A DNA stretch of 64,000 bases from Nitrospinota bacterium (GTDB taxonomy: Bacteria; JADFOP01), in assembly GCA_022562795.1 (NCBI GenBank), contig JADFOP010000007.1:1-64000 (forward strand). The letters are read 5' to 3'. How positions within the stretch are numbered: position 1 is the first letter of the stretch; each line of letters begins with the position of its first letter. Below are positions 8,235-15,699 of this stretch, piece by piece. Position numbers and translations under genes: made by a program. Below the pieces are notes generated by a model that saw nothing but the letters and a program-made list of their open reading frames with translations, was not told the origin of the DNA and ran no database searches.

Positions 8235-9413
8235 TCAGATGACCGGCCCCTCATCGGGTAGGAGTCGCGCGCCGATAAGCTTCCCGACGGCAGCCGTCAC
8301 GTCCTCAGGGGCGACCATAATGACGGCGCCGGAGCAGCCCATGCCGCTTGTCGAGTAGATGCCGGCCTTCGATAGACAGCGGACGGCGTCTTCAATCTCT
8401 AGGACGTCCACCCCTCCAATCGACTCGGAGACGGCCTTAGGCTTAGGCTGAACTACGGGTTCGCCGGCTTCCTCCGTGGATGGTCTTACGAGCTCCTCAA
8501 GGATGGACTCCAGCCCTGCCGCCTTCGCCGCCTGGAACTCCTCCAATACCCGCTCCGGCAAGCGGGCCCGGACCATCTGGGCGATAAAGGCCACCGCCCC
8601 GGCAATTACCTCAGCACCGGAAGCCCTAGAGATAATACCGATAATCCGCTCAAACCCCTCTCCTACACCCGGGCCGTAGCCGAAACCGAAGGCCTCGTAA
8701 GAGCCGCCCGTGGTGAAGGCGCTGAAGAGCTTGACCAGCAGGTTCCCCGTAAGTGTGTCGCAGACGAGTACGTCGGCCGTCCCCCAGAGGCAATCGTTTC
8801 CCCTAAGAAGGGGCCCGCCGTCGGCCCGGATACTCTCAGCCAACCGGATTGGGTACCCACCGGCGGCCAGTGAACTCACGGCACGCTCGACCTGCCGGGC
8901 CCCGTCCACCGTGCAGAGCCCCACCGACGGGTCATCCCATCCAAGAGCCCGAGCCACAGCCCGGCCCAACAAGACGTTCTTGACCATGGCCCCCACGCGG
9001 TGGGAGTCGGCAGCCCCCGTGCACGAGGCGACGAGCATCTCCTTGCCGCGACCAGGCGTCACCACGCGGCCAACCGTAGCGACACCCATTGGAAAGGGGT
9101 AATGGAGGGTCACGGCGGCGTCTAGACGCCCATCCTCCAGGGCCTCTTCCAACGCTGCGTGGCCGGCCTCCTCGCTCTCGACGGCAATCGTGGGGAGGTC
9201 CGTGCCTCCCTCGGAACCTATGACTACCACCTCGAGGGCATCGTCCCGGCTGGCGGCGAGCTCCGCTCCGCGGATGGCCTCCTCAGGCCCAAGCTCGCTC
9301 CCAATAGCGGTCAGCCCTACCCTGACGAGCGGCGTTGTAGCCACCCCCTCTACCGCATCGGCGACCTCGGCCAAAACCTCGCCGACCATCCTTCTCAGGC
9401 CATCGGGACTCAT
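8235..9413 (-). CDS. grdD: glycine reductase complex protein C, GrdD-type subunit
   Basis: Subunit of component C, which receives the carboxymethyl/ketene group from selenoprotein A and releases acetyl phosphate. The fold is related to phosphate acetyl/butyryl transferases (MVKNVLLGRAVARALG, EGFERIIGIISRASGAEVI). The C-terminal STSGMGCSGAVIMV holds the conserved cysteine expected to carry the acetyl thioester. Length 392 matches the family. Its ATG overlaps the end of grdC by four bases (ATGA), so translation is probably coupled. Terminal gene of the grd cluster proper. Confidence 0.9.
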   Translation of the reverse strand: MSPDGLRRMVGEVLAEVADAVEGVATTPLVRVGLTAIGSELGPEEAIRGAELAASRDDALEVVVIGSEGGTDLPTIAVESEEAGHAALEEALEDGRLDAAVTLHYPFPMGVATVGRVVTPGRGKEMLVASCTGAADSHRVGAMVKNVLLGRAVARALGWDDPSVGLCTVDGARQVERAVSSLAAGGYPIRLAESIRADGGPLLRGNDCLWGTADVLVCDTLTGNLLVKLFSAFTTGGSYEAFGFGYGPGVGEGFERIIGIISRASGAEVIAGAVAFIAQMVRARLPERVLEEFQAAKAAGLESILEELVRPSTEEAGEPVVQPKPKAVSESIGGVDVLEIEDAVRCLSKAGIYSTSGMGCSGAVIMVAPEDVTAAVGKLIGARLLPDEGPVI

Positions 9414-10960
9414 AGAGCGCCCCCCTCGCCCAATCGTTCCGCCACCTCCCGGAGGGCCTCGGCCACCATTCGGCGGACCTCCTCTTTCGCAAGCCGGGGC
9501 TCTTCGGGCTCGGGGCGCCCGCCGTTCTCCTCCACGACGAACGAGAGCCCGTCGAAGAGGTTCGTCATCCGGCCGAGAAAGAGGCTCCCCTTACCGATCA
9601 CCATAACCCTTCGGAGGCGACCAGCCAGGATGTGGTCGCGGGCCGGCCCGAGATAGGGCACCCCCGAGGGGATATGGCCCTGCGTGGGGGCATAGCCGGG
9701 AAACCCATGGCGCGCGACGAAGGCGGGGAGGTCTTCCCGAGCAAGCTCGCCCCTCATGACGGCTAAGGCCCCGATTAGCCTTAGGTTGTTGTCGGTCACG
9801 TCCCCGGCCCCGGCCGGCACGGTGACCTCCGGGTTCTGGAGCTCCGGGGCGAACTTATCGACGTCGGCCACTTTAAGTCCGGCCCTACTCAGCGGCTCGG
9901 CGACAATCGCTTCGATGACCTTCTGGGGCGCGGCGGCAAGCCCGATTGTCTGGCGGCCCACCATATCGGTGCGGATCCACGGGCTCACTCCATCGTCGGC
10001 CGAAACCAGAACCGCGAAGGCGCCTAGCACATCTTCGAGCACGGGCAACCCCTTCTTGACGTGGTCCTTGCCGTTCATGCCCAGCTTGGCCACGCTCCCG
10101 CCGCCGACCACGGCCACCGAAGAGAAGACTCCGGCCTTGACGAGGCTCGCCGCCACCACAACCGAATGGACCGGGGCGGCGCAGAAATTGCGCAGGTCCG
10201 AGCCCGTGGCGTTAACGCATCCTGCGAACTCTCCTATTGCCTTGGCGAAGTTCCCCCCGCCTCGCTGGTTCATGTCGCCGCAGGCCTCCTCGGAGCACTC
10301 GATTAGGTATTCCACGCTGGCGGGCTCCACCCCGGCGTTCACAAAGAGTTGACGGAGCACCATGACCGCCGAGGCCTTCGCAACGAGGTTCTCCAAAATC
10401 ACGTGGGCGGTGAGGTTCGGGTCGAACTCGTGAGCCCTCTTGACGCAGCCCACGAGCTTTCCCCCCTGCCGGAGGGCCTCGGCCCTGCCCTCTTCCACCA
10501 GGGCGGCCACGGCCTCAGGCTCCTCACCCTCGCCGAGCCGCTCCAGATCCTCACTGCCAGCCATAGGATGGGACTTCAAAGCATCCCCGACATCGGCGGT
10601 GAAGGCCCGGGTGAGCAGAACGAGATCGAAGGTATCGACAATCTTCATCCAGGCCAAGAGCTTCGCCTCTGGCCAAATCTCCCCGTATTTGCCCGTCCGG
10701 GGGGCCTTGGAGATAGGGTTCTCAAGCCACGGCTTTTGCCCCTCGCCGAGCTCCTCTGGGGTGAGGTTCCCGATGTAGGTCTGGTTCGGCGGATAGGCGA
10801 GGACCTCTTCGTAGGTCCTAAGGGACTTTTCCAAATCCCGGAGGTAGGCGCTGTCCGGATCGAGGCGCCTCTCCACTGTCTGGGTCGATCCGTGGTCTCT
10901 GAGAACAGAGGGGGCGTGGATAAGGCTGTAAGCTGTTCCACGGAGAACGGGGAATGTCAT
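9410..10960 (-). CDS. grdC: glycine reductase complex protein C, GrdC-type subunit
   Basis: Large subunit of component C of glycine reductase, with a thiolase/FabH-like fold. Visible features: the N-terminal MTFPVLRGTAYSLIHAPS, the GSEDLERLGEGEEP region, and condensing-enzyme-like segments ECSEEACGDMNQRGGGNFAKAIGEFAG and LRNFCAAPVHSVVVAASLVKAG. Together with GrdD it converts the enzyme-bound C2 unit to acetyl phosphate, which acetate kinase can use to make ATP. 516 residues, typical length. GAGGAG precedes the ATG; grdB ends 44 bp upstream. Confidence 0.92.
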   Translation of the reverse strand: MTFPVLRGTAYSLIHAPSVLRDHGSTQTVERRLDPDSAYLRDLEKSLRTYEEVLAYPPNQTYIGNLTPEELGEGQKPWLENPISKAPRTGKYGEIWPEAKLLAWMKIVDTFDLVLLTRAFTADVGDALKSHPMAGSEDLERLGEGEEPEAVAALVEEGRAEALRQGGKLVGCVKRAHEFDPNLTAHVILENLVAKASAVMVLRQLFVNAGVEPASVEYLIECSEEACGDMNQRGGGNFAKAIGEFAGCVNATGSDLRNFCAAPVHSVVVAASLVKAGVFSSVAVVGGGSVAKLGMNGKDHVKKGLPVLEDVLGAFAVLVSADDGVSPWIRTDMVGRQTIGLAAAPQKVIEAIVAEPLSRAGLKVADVDKFAPELQNPEVTVPAGAGDVTDNNLRLIGALAVMRGELAREDLPAFVARHGFPGYAPTQGHIPSGVPYLGPARDHILAGRLRRVMVIGKGSLFLGRMTNLFDGLSFVVEENGGRPEPEEPRLAKEEVRRMVAEALREVAERLGEGGAL

Positions 10961-11004
10961 GGAGAGCTCCTCTGTACCCTTACGGGCCCCAACCTCATCG
11001 TATC

Positions 11005-12351
11005 TCAGGCTGTCTGGCTCACCAATTCACCACCCATCTCGAAGACCGTTTGGACCTCGATGGGCGTCTCGAGCGCCCTTAGGGCCGTCTCCACGAGGCG
11101 GCGACGGAGGGCCCGCTCATCCTCCAGTGACAAGGTAGGGTCGCCCAAGGGGTGAGGGATCGCGATGGCCGGGATGATTCGGTTGGCCCCCACAGTCTTG
11201 GATATGGGAACAATGGAGACGATGTGAGCTACTGGAATCCCAATCCTTTCAATCTCTTTGACTATCGTTGCCCCGCAACGAGCGCAGGTTCCTCACGTGG
11301 AGACGAGGAGGACTGCGTCGACTTCGCCCTCCTCTAGCTCCTTGGCGATTTCCTCGCCGAAACCTTTGGCATTTTTGACCGCCGTGCCGTTGCCCACAGT
11401 GGAGTAGTAGAAAGGATGGATATCCCCGATGATGCCCTCATCCTGGAGCTGACGAATGGTATCTATCGGAAGGACTCGGTCCGGGTCTTCGTTGGCGTAC
11501 CGGTTATCGTACCCCCCGTGCACCGTCTGGTGGCTCTCGCCCGTTAGGTCGTTCACCCCATCTAGGCTGTATCGACCGAACTTCGTGGCGTTGGAAGCCT
11601 CAATACGGTCGGGGTTGCCATGAGGGACGATGCCTCCGGATGTGACCAGCGCCAGCTTGATTGTTGAAAGATCGGTGATGGCCGGTGGAGGATCAATTCG
11701 ATCGAACACAGGCATCGGGTACTCGGTGACGAACGGTTCTCCCCGCATCTTCGCCAGCAGCATATCGACCGCACGCCTCGCCCCCCGCTCGCTTCGCTGG
11801 ATGTTGACTCTCAATCCACGGGGCAGATAACCCTCTTCTTCGGGGCTTCCGAGCGACTCCCCACGGGCGAGCTTGAGCCCCAGGCGCGTCATCGTCGCCA
11901 CCGCCTCGCGCATGCCGGCGGCGGAGTCCTCCGTCGGAACGATATAAGCGCTCTTGCGGTAGAGCTCCTCCCCGGGGTTCTCCTCGTACATCCCCGTCAC
12001 CGCCGGCAGGCCCAACGATTCCACAGCCAGCTCGCAGACGGCCCCGCAGGCCACCCCATATCGGCCCGCGTTGAAGGCGGGCCCGGCGATGAGGAGGTCG
12101 GGGCGAAAGGCCTCAATCAACCCCCTCGCCTCTTCCTGGGCGGCGCAGGCATTGGCCGCAAAGTAGTCGTCGCCGCAGATAACGGTCCCGACGATCTCGG
12201 CGGCCTCTCCGAAGGCCTCCTGGAAGGCGAGGCCGGGGCCTACAAAACCATCCCTGGTAGTGAAACCGACCCCCGCCTGCTCCTCGCCGCCCAGTTGTCC
12301 GAAGAACTGATTGAGGTAGTGCACGACCCGTATTTTCGTGCTCCCGCTCAT
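11005..12351 (-). CDS. grdB: glycine reductase component B selenoprotein subunit (contains Sec)
   Basis: Substrate-activating component B, gamma subunit. The frame is open from ATG 12351, preceded by GAGGGGAGG, through a TGA at 11293-11295, and continues in the same frame to the stop at 11005. The sequence around the TGA reads LLVST-U-GTCARCGATIV, the UxxCxxC active-site motif of GrdB, so the TGA is selenocysteine at codon 353 and not a stop. Including Sec the protein is 448 residues, the family length. With GrdE it binds glycine as a Schiff base and passes the C2 unit to GrdA. The sarcosine (GrdF) and betaine (GrdH) paralogues look similar; the single full set of genes favours glycine. Ordinary callers will split it into two ORFs. 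Confidence 0.93.
11272..11288 (-). promoter_or_regulatory. possible bacterial SECIS hairpin of grdB
   Basis: Four bases after the UGA the mRNA can form CCUGC-GCUCGUU-GCGGG, a 5-bp stem with a 7-nt loop containing GU. Bacterial SECIS elements lie just after the Sec codon, but this stem is short and closer to the UGA than in E. coli, so the call is tentative. Confidence 0.3.
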
Positions 12352-12372
12352 TCTACATCCTCCCCTCTGTTC

Positions 12373-12837
12373 TCAGTGCTTGGTTAAATCTCCCCGGATT
12401 CGGCTCACCGTCTCTCCGATCTCCTCTACGGGGAGCACCATCTCCATCATGGCGATCTGCTCCTCGTAGATGGAAGAATCCACGGCAGCCTTAAACTCAG
12501 GCTCCAGGACGTGATAGACGCGGAGCCCCAACTGAGCTCCAGCCAATGGACCCACATAGGTAGGGTCGCCCGCCGTCACCGTCTCGGCGTTGACGGCCAC
12601 GGCCCCACCATCCGCCCCGCCAAGGATGACGACCAGCTTGTCAGCTCCATGCTGCTCAGCGATCTCCTTGATCCGGGCCTGGTTCTCTAGGTCCATCGTC
12701 CCAGCAGCCGTTCAGACGAAACACTCGGTGGCTGAGAAAACCACCTCGGCGCCGGCGCCTTTAACACACGCCTCGATGGCGGGCGCCGGTATGCCATCTC
12801 GATCACCGATGACGATGACCTTTCTCTCGTTGAACAT
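12373..12837 (-). CDS. grdA: glycine reductase selenoprotein A (contains Sec)
   Basis: Small selenoprotein A, the carrier that takes the C2 unit as a Se-carboxymethyl group and is recycled by thioredoxin. The frame runs from ATG 12837 (GGAGG upstream; [17 protein letters not shown]) through an in-frame TGA at 12712-12714, then continues to 12373. The junction reads [16 protein letters not shown], the invariant GrdA signature, placing Sec at residue 42. Total 154 residues, close to the family's ~157. The stretch after the UGA could pair as CTGG/CCAG but I see no convincing SECIS. Without Sec readthrough the two halves look like unrelated short ORFs. Confidence 0.95.
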
Positions 12838-12868
12838 GGACCCTCCTTTCATCTGCAAGCTCTCTCCA

Positions 12869-14158
12869 TCACATGCCGATCGCCGAGAGCCGTTCGTATC
12901 CCAAGATGTTTGTAGCCCCCACGATGGCCTGCAGCTCCACCGTGATTGAGCCGTCATCCGCCAAGCAACCTGCATATCCGCCAGCCAAAACGTCTGCGCT
13001 CTCTATATGCCCGATTATCCGCTTCATGGGAGGCAGGGTGATCGTCGCATTTGCGTTTCCGGACGAGACCACCGCATCGGCCAGTTTGCTGGCATCGACA
13101 AGGCTCTGAGAGGCGCCGTCGCGGCCAGCGAACTCATCGGTCATCAAGACCGTCCTGATGCCCCGCTGCTCAACCTTATTGCAAATCATAATGAGGTCGG
13201 TGTCGGGGTTGCCAAAGCCCTCTTCAGAGATGATGGCGCCGTCGACGCCGAGCATCCCAACGAGCTTGGCCGCATAGTCGCTGGAGCGCTCCTTATCGGC
13301 GAGGGTGACGTTCTCGTTGGTTATGATCACGCCCACAAAGTTGAGCTCCTCGCCATGGCGCTCGTAGAGCTCCTCGATGACCGGGTTGTTCAGGTGGTGA
13401 TAGGTCGTATTCTTGTCACAGGCCGACACGCAGTTGCCGCTGACTATGGCTCCGTCCATGGCCTCCGTCGGGCTTATTATGCTCGGCAAAATGGTCTTCG
13501 CATCGACGCCGTATACGTAGGTATCGTGAAGGAGCCCCTGGCTCTGGAGCATGTAGACGAAGGCGACCTTTGGGAGCCCAGGAAAAGCCGTCAGGGCCTC
13601 AGACAAAGCAGGCGCTTCGTAGCCGGCCACCTCGTCTGGAGAAACTTCGCGCGCGGCCTCGCCCAGGTAAGCCGCCGCCCTGAGGCCCGCCAGCCGAACG
13701 GCCGTCTCTTTTTCGCTGGGCGCGATATCGTCCTTGAAATCGAACAGCAGGACGATGTTGTGGAGTTTCGAGAAAGAGGAGAGTTCCGCCCCAGGGCCCT
13801 CCATGTCGATGATGCCTTCCTGGAAGGCGATGATTTGACTTACAGTGACAACAGCGCAACCCTTTAGGGCCAGGGTCCTGCCGCTTCCTACGGTCTGAAC
13901 CCCCGAGACGAAGCCCGGGAAGACCCCTCCGGGTCCGTCCACCTTCACCCTGGGTTCGATTACATCTTTAACCGGCATGATGCGGGTGGACTCCCCCGGG
14001 TGGGCGAGCTCGACTCCGACGCCGAGGATGCGGTTGTCGTCCCCTTGAGCCTGGCGGCAGAGCTCTTCCCGGTCGATGATGAGCGTCCCGCCGATCACCT
14101 GAGTGTTGTCACCAAACTGGACATCTCGGATGTAAACCTTTCCTACCTCTAAGCGCAT
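12869..14158 (-). CDS. grdE: glycine reductase component B proprotein GrdE (pyruvoyl-type)
   Basis: Precursor of the alpha and beta subunits of component B. In studied GrdE proteins self-cleavage between Asn and Cys in the SGNC motif leaves a carbonyl group at the new N terminus that binds the amino group of glycine. Here the motif is at residues 240-243 ([17 protein letters not shown]), almost the same position as in characterised GrdE. Downstream features [20 protein letters not shown] and [18 protein letters not shown] complete the match. 429 residues. ATG preceded by GGGAGAGA; it overlaps the upstream grdX gene by ten bases and ends 31 bp before grdA. Confidence 0.93.
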   Translation of the reverse strand: MRLEVGKVYIRDVQFGDNTQVIGGTLIIDREELCRQAQGDDNRILGVGVELAHPGESTRIMPVKDVIEPRVKVDGPGGVFPGFVSGVQTVGSGRTLALKGCAVVTVSQIIAFQEGIIDMEGPGAELSSFSKLHNIVLLFDFKDDIAPSEKETAVRLAGLRAAAYLGEAAREVSPDEVAGYEAPALSEALTAFPGLPKVAFVYMLQSQGLLHDTYVYGVDAKTILPSIISPTEAMDGAIVSGNCVSACDKNTTYHHLNNPVIEELYERHGEELNFVGVIITNENVTLADKERSSDYAAKLVGMLGVDGAIISEEGFGNPDTDLIMICNKVEQRGIRTVLMTDEFAGRDGASQSLVDASKLADAVVSSGNANATITLPPMKRIIGHIESADVLAGGYAGCLADDGSITVELQAIVGATNILGYERLSAIGM

Positions 14159-14547
14159 GGATTGTCTCTCCCATTTGAAGTGGAATGAGAAGGGTGGAGG
14201 CGTCGAATGCCTGTTGAAAGGAGCTCGAAATCTATTGCCTGAAGGCCTGCCGTCACCCGCTCAGGCGGGGACGGCGGGGGTCCGAAACCCCGGAGCGCCT
14301 CCAGAGCGTTCTCGAGCATCGTAATGGAGGTGGGTTCTCCGTCGCCACCAGGGCGAGCGCTGAGGACGAAGGAGCGGAAAAAGGCCTGACTCGGCCTAAG
14401 GTTTCCGAGCTTTGGGTGGAGAAGAAAGCGGTGCCCCTTATGGACGGCGTCCCTGACGACCTCCAAGACGTTCATGGGCGGTCCCTCGAGCAGGCGGGCC
14501 TCGGGGTAGTGTTGGAGGACAAGAGGGTTGTTAGTGAAGATCCGCAC
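14149..14547 (-). CDS. grdX: GrdX family protein
   Basis: Small protein that accompanies glycine/sarcosine/betaine reductase genes; its molecular role is unknown. The N terminus RIFTNNPLVLQHYPEARLLEG has the TNNPLV signature of the family. At 132 residues it is family-sized. It starts with GTG at 14547 (GGCGGT upstream) and overlaps grdE by ten bases, which implies cotranscription. The C-terminal third is less conserved in appearance. Confidence 0.8.
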   Translation of the reverse strand: MRIFTNNPLVLQHYPEARLLEGPPMNVLEVVRDAVHKGHRFLLHPKLGNLRPSQAFFRSFVLSARPGGDGEPTSITMLENALEALRGFGPPPSPPERVTAGLQAIDFELLSTGIRRLHPSHSTSNGRDNPCA

Positions 14548-14600
14548 GGTTACCGCCGGAAAGGTTTCCAGGAAAAAGGCGCACCGGTTTGTAAGCGCGG

Positions 14601-14984
14601 TTACTCCTCTTCGATAAGGCTCTTGTACTGCTCAGCCGTCATCAGGTTTTTCAATTCGGCGTCATCGGCGATAGCAACCGCTATCATCCAGCCCCCGCCG
14701 TAGGGGTCGCTGTTAACGAGCTCCGGCCCATCCTCCAGAGCCCCATTGACTTCCAGAACCTCGCCCGAGATTGGCGCGTGTAGGTCGTTGACCGCCTTGA
14801 GCGATTCAACCACCCCAAACGAATTCCCTTCCTCGACATTATCGCCGAGCGCGGGAAGCTCAACATAGATAATCTCTCCGAGCTGGTCTTGAGCGTAGGC
14901 TGTAATCCCAACGAAACACTTTCCATTTCGATCCCGTGCCCATGTGTGTTCCTGGCTATAGAGCAGTTTTCCGGGAATTTCCAC
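14601..14984 (-). CDS. gcvH: glycine cleavage system H protein
   Basis: Lipoyl carrier protein, normally shuttling the aminomethyl group in the glycine cleavage system. The lipoyl hairpin GVVESLKAVNDLHAPISGEV places the modified lysine at residue 63; the C-terminal GGGWMIAVAI is also typical. 127 residues, standard length. Translation begins at GTG 14984, two codons before IPGKLLYS, with AGGTG overlapping the stop of the upstream isochorismatase gene. No gcvT or gcvP is in the window. Its place at the head of the grd cluster, with a lipoate-ligase gene at the other end, suggests a local glycine-related function, whether in cleavage or as a lipoyl relay (inference). Confidence 0.93.
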   Translation of the reverse strand: MEIPGKLLYSQEHTWARDRNGKCFVGITAYAQDQLGEIIYVELPALGDNVEEGNSFGVVESLKAVNDLHAPISGEVLEVNGALEDGPELVNSDPYGGGWMIAVAIADDAELKNLMTAEQYKSLIEEE

Positions 14985-15002
14985 TTAAGCGTAATTTTTC
15001 AC

Positions 15003-15647
15003 CTACTTTATCCAACGGAGCATAGTCTTGAAATCATCCGTGCCGACCCGCTCCAACATTTCGAAACAAACCATCTCGGTGGACTTGATTAGAGCCCCGG
15101 CTTGCCGGGCCAGAGCGATGCCGGCTTTACAGTCCTCCTCTCGCCGGGAGATTACGGCATCCTCCACCACATGGCAGACGTAACCTCGATGAATCAGATC
15201 GAGGGCCGTCTGGAGCACGCAGACATGGGCCTCCGCTCCAAGGACCACGAGGTCGGTGGCGCCGGTCTGTGAGATCGCCTCCAGCGTGGGAGCGTCTATC
15301 CCCGCCGAGAAGGTATCCTTGACCAAGGGCTCGTAGACGGGCAATGCCTCTGAGACGGTCTCCTCGGTTGGGCCGAGCCCCTGAGGGTACTGCTCGGTGA
15401 CGAGGATCGGTACGTTGAAAGTCTTGGCCAAGGCGATGAGCTTATGGACGTTGACCAGGCGCTCCTTGAGAAGCTGTTGGTCCATGGCTTTGATGAGGTT
15501 CGCCTGAAAATCGATGATAATGAAGGCGCTTCGCTCGGAAGATATGATAAAGGGGTGACGGTCCATGGACGGCGGGTCCCCCTCAGGGATTAGGGCTGGC
15601 GTCGGCGTTCCAGGCGAGGCAGGGATGAGAAGCTCTTTTCTTCTCAT
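15003..15647 (-). CDS. isochorismatase-family cysteine hydrolase
   Basis: Cysteine hydrolase of the isochorismatase/nicotinamidase superfamily. The catalytic Asp lies in AFIIIDFQANLIKAM, the Lys-region VTEQYPQGLGPT follows, and the nucleophile Cys is in VLGAEAHVCVLQTALDL. The start is placed at the ATG at 15647 because GGAGGAG is 9-18 bases upstream; an ATG further in, at MDRHPF, is possible. The closest general type is the YcaC-like group, whose substrates are mostly unknown. It lies 18 bp upstream of gcvH, so it may head the grd transcript. Confidence 0.8.
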   Translation of the reverse strand: MRRKELLIPASPGTPTPALIPEGDPPSMDRHPFIISSERSAFIIIDFQANLIKAMDQQLLKERLVNVHKLIALAKTFNVPILVTEQYPQGLGPTEETVSEALPVYEPLVKDTFSAGIDAPTLEAISQTGATDLVVLGAEAHVCVLQTALDLIHRGYVCHVVEDAVISRREEDCKAGIALARQAGALIKSTEMVCFEMLERVGTDDFKTMLRWIK

Positions 15648-15699
15648 AAATGTATCTCCTCCTCCGGGATCTGTCAACTGGTTTTTTCGTCCTCCGGCC

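Noticed and set aside
11005-11193. A separate small ORF behind grdB
   Set aside because: It is in the same frame as grdB and is its C-terminal part after the selenocysteine UGA, not an independent gene.
12373-12696. A stand-alone 107-residue gene downstream of a pseudogene
   Set aside because: The upstream half ends in ECFV before a UGA and this half starts [11 protein letters not shown]; together they form GrdA.
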